Source: Aliikangiella sp965214955
GTDB taxonomy: Bacteria; Pseudomonadota; Gammaproteobacteria; Enterobacterales; Kangiellaceae
Length of the DNA stretch: 64,000 nucleotides
Assembly: GCA_965214955.1 (NCBI GenBank)
Contig: CBDCCU010000005.1
Span: forward strand, 1 to 64,000
Reading direction: 5' to 3'
Every line of letters starts with the position of its first letter. Position 1 is the first letter of the stretch. Made by a program: the position numbers and the translations under genes. Of this stretch, positions 27,172 to 35,975 are shown piece by piece. The notes under the pieces were generated by a model that did not search any database, was not told the origin of the DNA, and worked only from the letters and a program-made list of their open reading frames with translations.

Positions 27172-27188
27172 ATTTTTACTCTTCCTCG

Positions 27189-27210
27189 TTCCCACGCTCC
27201 CGCGTGGGAA
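27189..27210. repeat. REP-type palindrome copy
   Basis: TTCCCACGC (27189-27197) and GCGTGGGAA (27202-27210) flank a TCCC loop, so the loop is the opposite orientation of the AGGA loop in the copy at 26334. It lies immediately upstream of the binding-protein gene. Confidence 0.88.
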
Positions 27211-27222
27211 TGCATACCTGAG

Positions 27223-27354
27223 TTACCTCTGATGACAAGCTTTTTGCAACTCAATATTCCTCATATAATCTCTAGCACCAAAATAACGCTAATGTTCAAT
27301 CTGCCCAACATAACCTCGTTTAACTAGATTATGATGAATGCAATCTGCCTCATC
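27223..27354 (-). pseudogene. remnant of REP-associated tyrosine transposase (RAYT) C-terminus
   Basis: Reading minus from 27354 gives DEADCIHHNLVKRGYVGQIEH, a stop, then RYFGARDYMRNIELQKACHQR and a stop at 27223. RAYT/IS200-like proteins end in a pattern such as EADYIHHNPVKRGYV then EHWRYSSARDY; here the W codon appears as TAG. The 44 codons are one frame with just that stop. No catalytic HUH motif or Tyr is visible, so only the tail remains. It is flanked by REP palindromes at 27189 and 27415, the usual RAYT-REP association. The rest of 27172-27547 holds nothing else that I recognise. Confidence 0.68.
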
Positions 27355-27414
27355 AACCTATATTAGGATCTGCTATTTTGTAGCGGCTTCTGCCCATAAT
27401 GATATTTCCGTATG

Positions 27415-27440
27415 CGTTCCCACGCAGGAGCATGGGAACG
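27415..27440. repeat. REP-type palindrome copy (one mismatch)
   Basis: CGTTCCCACGC (27415-27425) and GCATGGGAACG (27430-27440) flank an AGGA loop, with one G-T type mismatch in the stem. It is oriented like the copy at 26334 and lies upstream of the S9 peptidase locus. Confidence 0.87.
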
Positions 27441-27547
27441 AGAAAAAATCATCTCAATACTAACATATTCATTGAATACACATGGCTAAACTTTTATAAT
27501 CGCCGCGTCCAATTACCTCCCTTTTTAATTCAAGGAAGAAATACACA

Positions 27548-29488
27548 ATGCATTATTTTTTGATTGTTGTTATCTCGCTATTTAGCCAGTTAATATCAGC
27601 AAATACTGATCTATCCATCTATTTTGACGAGCCCAAGTTCAAATCACCAAAACTTTCCCCCAAATGGTAAACATTTAGGCATTATCAGAGATAATCAAGG
27701 CGAAAAAGAATTATTGATCATCAACACTGAAACCATGAAAGCAACAAATCAAATTTATTTTACTCATAAGGATGATATTGCTCGTTTCAGCTGGGTTAAT
27801 AACGAAAGGGTTGTTATTAGTTTGCAATCTAAATACCGAAATCATGAGCTTAAAGCTGAATATGGCGAACTTTATGCCATGAATATACATGAAAAATCTG
27901 GAAAATTTATTTTTGGTATTCGTAGTTTAACCAATAAAAAGAACTTAAAGAAAATGCTCAACCAAGAAAAAATTGAGCGCAATTCTGCTTCTGCAATAGT
28001 CATTAACCAATTACCAGAAGATGAAGATCATATCTTAATTTTAGCTTGGTCTTATTCTAATAAGAAAAGCTGGATTTATAAGCTGAATATTTTTAATGGT
28101 CAAACCGAATCTATTAGTTCATTTTAAGAAAGAAAACTACTCTCATATTTTGTATTCAGAAACTAATCAGCAATTATGGTTAGGCTTTTACTGGGATCAA
28201 GAAGAACAAGTTTATACTTTAAATAACTTTGATTTCGATGAAGATGAATGGAATAGCTACCCAATTAACAACCAATTTTTCTGACAGTTGGCTAATTGAA
28301 TATTCAAACGGCTCATAATGGTTTAATTATGAAAGGTCATTGTGGTCAAAATACCGTAAGCATCTGTTTATTTTCGCCAGAAGATCAATCATTCACAGCC
28401 TTACACAGCAAAGATAATATCGATTTAGATTGGTTTTATTTTGATAATGGGGTTCCTTATGCTTACAGCTATTATGATGAATATCCTAAATACCATTTTT
28501 GTCTTTGATAAACACCCTGAGTCGCAGTTGCTTCATTCAATTTATCAGTCATTTAATGGCGCTGATGTTTATATTTCTGAAAGAGAATCACATCCTTTAC
28601 GACTAATTAGCGTATCTTCAGATGTGATGCCTCTCACTTGGTATCTTTATAACCATAAAACTCAAAAACTAACAGATGTTGCCCGCTCGGCTAACGCACC
28701 AAAACAACCAAATCCAACTTATTCGTTTAAGTATTTAGCTGATGATAAAACACAAATTCAAGGATTTGTTACTCTACCTAACGTTGCTCAACAACAAAAT
28801 TTACCTGCGGTATTATTAGTGCATGGTGGCCCTTTTGGAGTTTCAGACAAATGGACTTATGACGCTGAAGCGCAGTATTTATCACAACTTGGTTATGCAA
28901 TTATTCGAATAAACTATAGAGGCTCTGGCGGTAGAGGTTATCAGTTTGAAATTAAAGGTTTTGAACAATGGGGCAATAAAATTCAAACCGACTTGTTCGA
29001 CGGCATCGACTATTTAGCCAAAGAAAAAAATCATTAACCCCAATAAAGTTTGTATTATGGGTACAAGTTTTGGCGGTTATAGCGCCGTTCAAGCCAGCAT
29101 AATGCAACCAAATTTATTTAAGTGTGCTATTGCTACATCGGGTGTTTATGAATTGAACGAGCATTTCGATTCTAAAGCAAAAGAAGTAAAGCAATATTAT
29201 GACGACGCTATGGGTAATGAAGCTTTAAGAAAACAGCATTCACCGATTTATCATTTAGCAAAGTTAAAAACGCCACTTTTATTAACTCATGGTGGAAAAG
29301 ATTATATTGCCGATTATGATCAGTCTGATGAACTTAAACATGAATTAGAAGATCTTAACAAAAACTTTGAATGGTTAGAATTTGAAACCGAAGGTCATTA
29401 TTTTTACAACGAAAAAAACCGTAAGATCTATTATAAAAAAGTAACTGATTTTTTACAGAAATATAATCCAGTTGTTCCAATTAAATAA
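27548..29488 (+). pseudogene. secreted S9 prolyl oligopeptidase-family protein, multiply frameshifted
   Basis: The locus encodes a signal peptide (MHYFLIVVISLFSQLISA), a beta-propeller-like part (INTETMKATNQIYFTHKDD and following) and an alpha/beta-hydrolase domain. That domain has LLVHGGPFG, INYRGSGGRG, the nucleophile GTSFGGYSA (Ser codon near 29066), the acid in HGGKDYIADYDQS and the His in EGHYFY. Frame breaks lie at C5 27657-27661, T4 28122-28125, T5 28276-28280, near 28310, T5 28496-28500 and A7 29024-29030. Removing one base from each run restores the frame except near 28310. All three catalytic residues survive, so the gene is either only recently broken or misread. A terminator follows. 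Confidence 0.85.
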
Positions 29489-29497
29489 TAACTAGTG

Positions 29498-29532
29498 CTG
29501 AGTTGCCTCATAAGACAACTCAGTTCTTTTTT
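29498..29532 (+). terminator. rho-independent terminator of S9 locus
   Basis: CTGAGTTG (29498-29505) and CAACTCAG (29516-29523) form an 8-bp stem with a 10-base loop, followed by TTCTTTTTTC. Confidence 0.83.
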
Positions 29533-29643
29533 CACCTATTCAATACTCGCTAGCAAGTAAAATAAAAAGTTTATACAGGACAATAGGATCTGAAAAATTC
29601 TTTAACCCATTCAAAACCTTTTAGCTTTTTTATTGATTAATAA

Positions 29644-30692
29644 TTAGAGTTTATAGATCACCGAAAACTGCACGTAATCAGAGTCGGCACTATCATCTTT
29701 TTGATTAAAATTGCCAATTTCAAAACCGTAGGTAAGATGTTTGTTGATTGATTTAAATAAATTTATTCCCCAATGAATTCTTTCTGCATCACCAATTTCT
29801 GTGGTTATTTTTCCATAAAATACATTACTACGAAGCGCCTCGGTAAAAAAATGGCGATAAGCCACTGAAAAAGCATTAGATTCTTCAACTTCTTCTCCCA
29901 CTAAATCTCTTGCTGCAACCACGCCAACATAACGACCTGTTTCGCCACCAAATGCCTGAAATCTAAAATCATCTTTTCCAACGGTTTTTATTCGTCCCGA
30001 AACACCATAACCAAAAGTTGATTCACTATTTCCGCCTTAGTGTATTTAATTGTCTCACCAACCCTGCAACCGAAAACATTTCCCCCAGTCGCCTTTAAAG
30101 GTGTATTTAGCGATAACATCGGGAATAGAATCTTGGTTGGGGATCACCTCTATCTGATTCGGGATTTTCGATAGCCAATTGAAAATTGTTGTTGGTATAG
30201 CCGAATTTGACTTTGCCTTATAAAAGCCGAGCCATTTAAAGGACCGCCAAAGTCTGCTGTTTCAGCAATAGCGCTGGTATCAACAAAAGTTGACCAGGTT
30301 TGTCCAAATAAGAAGTTTTGATATTTTATAAAGGCATGGCGAATACGAGGTCTATCAGAATTTGATACTATTTCATTACCGCCTGCACCATGAAAATCTA
30401 ACTCAATAAAACCCATTAAGTCATCATGTACATATTGGGTATTAAAGCGTGTTTCGGTTACGGTAAAATTAAATCGCGATATATCTCCCACATTACCTGC
30501 ACCAACCCAATAGTCGTCAACAATACTATTGATATTGCCGTTAACATACCGAGCATCTAATTTAATATAGCCACCAAAAGTCAGTTTGTTTTCAGCATTG
30601 AGTTCTACTTCATATCGAGCAAGTGCCATACTAGAAAAAAATAAACTACAGCTTAGCAAAAACGCTTTATATAATAGTTGAGAGTTTTTCAT
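29644..30692 (-). pseudogene. DcaP-like outer-membrane porin, multiply frameshifted
   Basis: The start at 30692 gives a signal peptide (MKNSQLLYKAFLLSCSLFFS, cleaved near ALA) then FGGYIKLDARYVNG and a LFGQTWSTFVD motif of DcaP-type trimeric porins. The last part (29644-29922) ends VQFSVIYKL, a typical beta-barrel C-terminus. Between them the frame changes near 30199-30203, at G4 30139-30142 and at C5 30082-30086, and once more near 30040. Joined, the segments give SQIR, YTNNNFQLAIENPESDRGDP, DSIPDVIAKYTFKGDWGNVF and TFGYGVSGRIKTVG. Total repaired length is about 348 residues. Like the adjacent S9 locus, most breaks are one-base excesses in homopolymers. Confidence 0.82.
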
Positions 30693-30919
30693 TGTGTTGC
30701 CTCAGTTTTATCTTTAGGATCATGATTATTAACCAGCAACTATCTTCTCTTTCAAAATGCCTGTTTCAGCAAACTGCACCTTGCCTAAGCACTTTATTAA
30801 AGCCTTTTAGCTGCACACTAAAACAAACTTTTTTGAAGTAAAGCGGGAATAATTATCACTTTTACACTAAGTGTAGTCCTTATCAATAAAAATACAGATA
30901 ATTTATTATACCCGTTCTT

Positions 30920-32608
30920 CTAAAGCTTAAATTGACTGACCAGCTCGTTTAAGCGCCCACCTGCATCACTCAGTTCATTGGCAACTAAGTTTGAGTTATG
31001 ACTAGATTCGAGCAAAGAAGTCACAATGCTACGAATTACCACAAGCTTTTCACTTATTTGCTCAGTAACCGTGCTTTGTTCTGTTGTTGAGGTGGCAATT
31101 TGATCAGTCATTAAATTAATTGCCTCAACCGCTTTATTCACCGAATTTAACCCTTCGGTTATCTCTTTAGATGAGCTAACAACCGTTTCACAGGACTCTT
31201 TGCTATTTGCCATAGACAAAGCTGCTTGCTGAACATAAGTATGTAGTGCTTCAAGCATTTGTTTAATTTCGTGCGTGCTACCTTGTGTACGACTTGCTAA
31301 GCCTCTAACTTCATCGGCAACAACGGCAAAGCCTCTACCTTGTTCACCAGCTCTAGCAGCTTCTATTGCCGCATTGAGTGCTAATAAATTCGTTTGATCG
31401 GCAATATCGCCAATTACTTCGAGCACACCATCAATCATTTTTGTTTGGCTTTTCAACTCATCCATATTTTCACTACTTTGCTGAATATTTCCTTCTAAAC
31501 CCGCTATTGACCGAGTTGAAATATCGACAACATTTAAAGCTTCTATGGTTTCTTTGTTAACATTGTTTGTTGCATCAGATACATCAACCGTATTTTTCGC
31601 CACATCTTGAGCGGTTGCCCCCATTTCAGTAACCGAAGTGACAACCATTTCGGTTTCTATGTTGTGATCTTCAAGTTGTTTTTGTAATTTGTCGGTTTGA
31701 GAATGAATTGAAGAAGCACTTTTAGTTACATGACTAGTTGCCTCAGCCACATTAGAAATAATAGTATGGAGCTTTTCAATAAATTGATCGAAAGCATTAC
31801 CCAGCTGAGCAATCTCATCTTTTCCTTTTGCGTTAATGCGATAAGTTAAATCACCATTACCACTGGCAATATCATTAAACCGATGCAGCATATTACAAAT
31901 AGGTTTAGTGATACTGTTTGACACAAAAGTCATCACTATAACCACAACAACAATTAACAACACTCCTAAGTAAATTATGGTTTTAATTTGCTCAACCATT
32001 TGTGCTTCAGTGACCAGTTTAAATTGAGCTACTTCGCGATCAATATCATCAATATACAAGCCCGTATTGATAAATAAACCATTACTGTTTGCAATAGGTG
32101 AAGCATAAGATATTTTAGGTTGCGGCGTATTATGTCCTGGCTTGTCATAAACATATTCAACAAATCCGCCTCCAGATCTAGCTTTTTCTCGTAAAGCAAT
32201 GGTTATTTTAACACCATTAGGATCGGTTAAATTAATGCCTGGCGTTCCTTCCACTTGAGGATTTAAACTATGTACAACAAACTCACCTTGATCATCAAAA
32301 ATGAAAAAATATCCTGCATTATTTTGAGAAAAGTAGGCTTTAGAAAATGCCTGTTTTAGTGCACGTTTTCCATCTTCACCAACACCTAAACGATTAACAA
32401 TATCTTCAGCAACAGCGGTGGCAATTCGAGTAGCATCTTGGATATTGCTTTTACGCTCAGTAACTAATGTATTTTCAAAAGATTCAACTTCTTTTATTAA
32501 CGATTTTTGTTCAATGTAAATAATGATCCCAACGGTTAATATTGTTGCCGTTAACATTGGTACTAATGCAAAAAATAAAAACTTTAATCTCATTGATAGA
32601 TTTTTCAT
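30920..32608 (-). CDS. methyl-accepting chemotaxis protein with periplasmic Cache domain
   Basis: This chemoreceptor starts at the Met at 32608 (MKNLSMRLKFLFFALV), preceded by AAGGGAGG about 10 bases upstream, giving 562 residues. Helix 1 is about 10-33. The periplasmic sensor resembles single Cache type 2 (AGYFFIFDDQGEFVVHS, GVKITIALREKARSGGGFVEYVYDK). Helix 2 is about 196-216, followed by HAMP and the signalling domain with the CheA/CheW tip IADQTNLLALNAAIEAARAG. Cache receptors of this kind often sense small organic acids, but the ligand is unknown. No other chemotaxis genes are in the window. Confidence 0.93.
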   Translation of the reverse strand: MKNLSMRLKFLFFALVPMLTATILTVGIIIYIEQKSLIKEVESFENTLVTERKSNIQDATRIATAVAEDIVNRLGVGEDGKRALKQAFSKAYFSQNNAGYFFIFDDQGEFVVHSLNPQVEGTPGINLTDPNGVKITIALREKARSGGGFVEYVYDKPGHNTPQPKISYASPIANSNGLFINTGLYIDDIDREVAQFKLVTEAQMVEQIKTIIYLGVLLIVVVVIVMTFVSNSITKPICNMLHRFNDIASGNGDLTYRINAKGKDEIAQLGNAFDQFIEKLHTIISNVAEATSHVTKSASSIHSQTDKLQKQLEDHNIETEMVVTSVTEMGATAQDVAKNTVDVSDATNNVNKETIEALNVVDISTRSIAGLEGNIQQSSENMDELKSQTKMIDGVLEVIGDIADQTNLLALNAAIEAARAGEQGRGFAVVADEVRGLASRTQGSTHEIKQMLEALHTYVQQAALSMANSKESCETVVSSSKEITEGLNSVNKAVEAINLMTDQIATSTTEQSTVTEQISEKLVVIRSIVTSLLESSHNSNLVANELSDAGGRLNELVSQFKL

Positions 32609-32820
32609 GATTTTATTGCCTCCCTTAACCAATTTTTTTCGCTCGTTTAAAATGATTTTTAAACACTTTTAGTCGCTTCAATAAACTATATCAGCTCTTT
32701 CTTAATTCACCTTGATGCTGGTCACTTATCAACCAAGATAAAGTAAAACGGATATAACTTGCTTAAGTCATACTTTTTGAAGGAGAATGAAGGCAAATAA
32801 AAATATTAAAGGCTTAACTT

Positions 32821-34023
32821 ATGACATTAATGATCAAATATATTTGTTTCGGTTTAATCAGCGCATCAGGTTTATTAATTCATATCAGTGTTGCTCAAAC
32901 TCCGCCATTATCTCAATTTGTTAACTTAAGCAAAGAAGAGCAACTAACTTCGCAAGCTAAAAAAGCCATTCCTTATTTATTACAGCCACTACAAAATGTT
33001 GTGGATGCTTTTAATGCCGAGTTAAATTCTTCATCAAACTTATCTAAAACAGTTGAGCTTTATGCACAAAAGCTGTGGCAGCAAAGTAAAATAATTATTC
33101 AAACCAAAAATGATGCTGATGATCGCAGGCTTTATTGGGCAAGACTAACCATGCTGAGCTTACTAAAACAACAGCCAAAATTTTTAGCATTAACCCAATC
33201 TAAACAACAAAAATTAATCACCCAATTTGAGTATATTTCACGTGGTAGCTCAGATATTCAATTTTCACCAGATGCCACAATAAAAATTATTGTTACAGGC
33301 TTTGATCCATTTTTCTTACATCGACACATTGATCAAAGTAATCCATCGGGAGTTAGCGCATTAATGCTAGATGGAAAAAAAGTTATTATTGACAATAAAA
33401 TTGCACAAATTGAATCACTGGTTGTGCCCGTTAGATTTAAAGATTTTGATCAAGGAATGATAGAAGATTTTCTTACTCCTTATGTTTCCGATCAGTCAAT
33501 TGACTATATTTTTACGATTAGTATGGGGCGCGATGAATTTGATTTAGAAAGGTTTCCAGGTTTAAGAAGAAGCGCAAAAGCACCTGATAATTTAAGTGTT
33601 TATACTGGCGCTAATAAATCTAATCCGATTAAACCTAAACTTAATAATAAAACTTTAAATGGTGAAGAGTTTGTTGAATTTAGTTTGCCGGTTAAGCGTA
33701 TGCAACAAGCCAAAACTCACTACAAAGTTAATGACAATAAAAAAGTTACACTGTTAGACTCTAACCAAAAACCAAAGTCGATAATTGCTAAAAGTTTATC
33801 TGAACTTAGTGGCAAAATTTCGGTTGAAGGATCGGGCGGCGGTTATTTATCGAATGAAATATCTTATCGAAGTGTTTTATTAAGAAATCAGCTAAGACCC
33901 AGCTTACCCATAGGGCATATTCATACCCCAAGAATTGCTGCCTTTGAGCCTAAAACGTCAATCATTATTTACCAAGATATTTTGGCAATGATAGAAGCCG
34001 TGGTTAAAACTCATAAAGATTAA
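32821..34023 (+). CDS. secreted pyroglutamyl-peptidase I-like protein with Cys-to-Ser active site
   Basis: This is a 400-residue exported protein (signal MTLMIKYICFGLISASGLLI, likely cleaved after SVA). About 130 helical residues precede a peptidase C15-like domain. IIVTGFDPF and SNPSG match the family start, SMGRDEFDLERF occupies the catalytic-Glu region, and PIGHIHTP supplies the catalytic His (His368). At the position of the family's nucleophile (GTYVCN) the sequence reads GGYLSN, placing Ser344 where Cys is expected. It could be a serine variant, a binder, or inactive. It is larger than normal PGP-I (about 215 residues). It stands alone and ends at a bidirectional terminator. Confidence 0.7.
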   Translation: MTLMIKYICFGLISASGLLIHISVAQTPPLSQFVNLSKEEQLTSQAKKAIPYLLQPLQNVVDAFNAELNSSSNLSKTVELYAQKLWQQSKIIIQTKNDADDRRLYWARLTMLSLLKQQPKFLALTQSKQQKLITQFEYISRGSSDIQFSPDATIKIIVTGFDPFFLHRHIDQSNPSGVSALMLDGKKVIIDNKIAQIESLVVPVRFKDFDQGMIEDFLTPYVSDQSIDYIFTISMGRDEFDLERFPGLRRSAKAPDNLSVYTGANKSNPIKPKLNNKTLNGEEFVEFSLPVKRMQQAKTHYKVNDNKKVTLLDSNQKPKSIIAKSLSELSGKISVEGSGGGYLSNEISYRSVLLRNQLRPSLPIGHIHTPRIAAFEPKTSIIIYQDILAMIEAVVKTHKD

Positions 34024-34030
34024 ACAATAA

Positions 34031-34064
34031 AAAATCACTCAATCAATAATGACTGAGTGATTTT
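34031..34064. terminator. bidirectional rho-independent terminator
   Basis: AAAATCACTCA (34031-34041) pairs with TGAGTGATTTT (34054-34064) across a 12-base loop. It lies between the convergent C15-like gene and dcd. Confidence 0.88.
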
Positions 34065-34105
34065 AAAATTAGGATCTTTAGATCTTAGGTTTTAGAATTT
34101 AGACC

Positions 34106-34669
34106 TTAGGTTTTAGGCAAGGTCACTCCAGTTTGTCCTTGATATTTTCCGCCTCTGTCAGCGTAAGATGTTTCGCACACTTCATCCGATTCATAAAACA
34201 ACATTTGCGCGACACCTTCGTTGGCATAAATTTTTGCAGGCAGTGGTGTGGTATTAGAAAATTCTAAAGTAACATGCCCTTCCCATTCTGGCTCCAAAGG
34301 TGTTACATTCACAATAATACCGCAGCGTGCATAAGTAGACTTACCTAAACAAACGGTTAAAACACTACGCGGAATTCTAAAATATTCAACGGTTCTTGCT
34401 AAGGCAAATGAGTTTGGCGGAATAATACAAACATCTGAGTTCACATTAACAAAACTTTGCTCATCAAAGTTTTTAGGATCAACAACCGCCGAATGAACAT
34501 TAGTAAAAATTTTAAATTCATTAGAGCAACGAACATCATAGCCATAGCTAGAAGTGCCATAAGAAACAATCCGTTTTCCATCTACATGTCTTACTTGGTT
34601 GCTTTCAAAGGGCTCTATCATCCCTTCGGCTGCCATACGGCGGATCCATTTATCTGATTTTATACTCAT
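34106..34669 (-). CDS. dcd: dCTP deaminase
   Basis: Dcd converts dCTP to dUTP, the route to dTMP in Gram-negative bacteria. The 187-residue protein has SYGTSSYGYDVRCS near 32, the catalytic region SKSTYARCGIIVNVTPLEPE, and the C-terminal nucleotide-lid segment KYQGQTGVTLP. It follows apbC by 29 bp on the same strand and is probably cotranscribed. The last ~30 bp of the gap downstream contain a short AGA(T/C)CTTAGGTTTTAG direct repeat (34079-34116). Confidence 0.96.
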   Translation of the reverse strand: MSIKSDKWIRRMAAEGMIEPFESNQVRHVDGKRIVSYGTSSYGYDVRCSNEFKIFTNVHSAVVDPKNFDEQSFVNVNSDVCIIPPNSFALARTVEYFRIPRSVLTVCLGKSTYARCGIIVNVTPLEPEWEGHVTLEFSNTTPLPAKIYANEGVAQMLFYESDEVCETSYADRGGKYQGQTGVTLPKT

Positions 34670-34698
34670 TGGTTTTCTCGTTTTTACAATATTAATAT

Positions 34699-35802
34699 TT
34701 AACTTTTAGGTGACCAAGTGCTAATTTCAATGCTATCGGCACCTTTAGAGTAGTCTTTACCAAGCTGGGCTAAATTAGCCGTTAAGTTGCGCGCAATTTG
34801 ACGATAAGTTTGACTAATTGGGCTGTTAGGATCTTCTGCAACCGCAGGCTTACCAGCATCTAACTGCTCTCTAATAGACATAGCTAATGGAAGATGGCCT
34901 AAAAGCGGAACCTTATAATCTTGAGATAATAATTGCCCGCCACCTTCACCAAAAATCGCCTCTTGATGACCACATTGACTACAAATATGGGTAGACATAT
35001 TTTCGATAACTCCCATCACAGGGATCTCTACTTTTTCAAACATAGTAACGGCTTTTTTGGCATCTGCTAAGGCTAAATCTTGCGGAGTAGTGACAATAAC
35101 AGCGGCAGTCACTGGAATTTTTTGCGATAAAGTGAGCTGAATATCGCCAGTACCTGGGGGTAAATCAACAATTAAATAATCTAGCTCGCCCCAACGGGTA
35201 TCACGCACAATTTGCTGTAATGCCGATGATGCCATGGGTCCACGCCAAACCATCGCTTGTTTTTCATCGACCAAAAAGCCAATCGACATAGCTTCAACTT
35301 CATGCGCTTTTAGCGGCAAAATACTTTTCTTGTCTTCTGACACAGGTCGCTCTTCGGGAATACCTAACATAATTGGTACGCTAGGGCCGTAAATATCAGC
35401 ATCTAAGATCCCTACATTCGCCCCTTCTTTTTGCAGTGCGATAGCTAAATTAACGCTAGTCGTCGATTTACCAACCCCGCCCTTGCCCGATGCCACGGCA
35501 ATCACGTTTTTCACTTTAGCTAATGGCGGAACACCTGCCTTAGTTTCATAAGCGGTTATTCTTGACTTAACCTCTACCGCTACTTTGTTAGTTTGCGGCC
35601 AGTTTTTAACAATTTCGGTTTCAATTTCTTCTGCTAAAGATTTCACAATGCCTTCGCAAGGAAAAGGAAAAACAATCTGCAAAGCAACATGATCTCCTTC
35701 AACCTTAGTTTCTTTAATAAAATCGAGTAATTCAACATCTAAAGGAAGGCTCGAAAATTCTGCATTTTTCAGCAGTGATGATATAGCTTGTTCGTCTAAC
35801 AT
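34699..35802 (-). CDS. apbC: Mrp/ApbC iron-sulfur cluster carrier ATPase
   Basis: ApbC is a cytoplasmic P-loop ATPase that carries [Fe-S] clusters to apoproteins. The 367-residue protein has an N-terminal MIP18-like (DUF59) domain of about 85 residues. A deviant Walker A follows (VASGKGGVGKST), then LDADIYGPSVPIMLG, VDLPPGTGDIQLTLSQ and the cluster-binding CSQCG. It is divergent from metG, as mrp and metG are in E. coli, with 173 bp between. Confidence 0.95.
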   Translation of the reverse strand: MLDEQAISSLLKNAEFSSLPLDVELLDFIKETKVEGDHVALQIVFPFPCEGIVKSLAEEIETEIVKNWPQTNKVAVEVKSRITAYETKAGVPPLAKVKNVIAVASGKGGVGKSTTSVNLAIALQKEGANVGILDADIYGPSVPIMLGIPEERPVSEDKKSILPLKAHEVEAMSIGFLVDEKQAMVWRGPMASSALQQIVRDTRWGELDYLIVDLPPGTGDIQLTLSQKIPVTAAVIVTTPQDLALADAKKAVTMFEKVEIPVMGVIENMSTHICSQCGHQEAIFGEGGGQLLSQDYKVPLLGHLPLAMSIREQLDAGKPAVAEDPNSPISQTYRQIARNLTANLAQLGKDYSKGADSIEISTWSPKS

Positions 35803-35975
35803 AATAACCTTAACATTAGGTAGAATAATTTGTGGCGATTATAGCCTATTCTCACGCATAAATACTTGCTTTATTTATATGGATATACAAGGATTTTAAT
35901 GAAAGCCGCTACAAAAAAAGGTATAGTTGCGCCTGCAATTTTTTGAGTTAAATTAACCCATTAGAGTAACCGCTA

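Noticed and set aside
30740..30910. Possible third copy of the MITE-like ends upstream of the porin
   Set aside because: TCAAAATGCCTGTTTCAG resembles the left end over 18 bases, but no matching right end could be found by eye.
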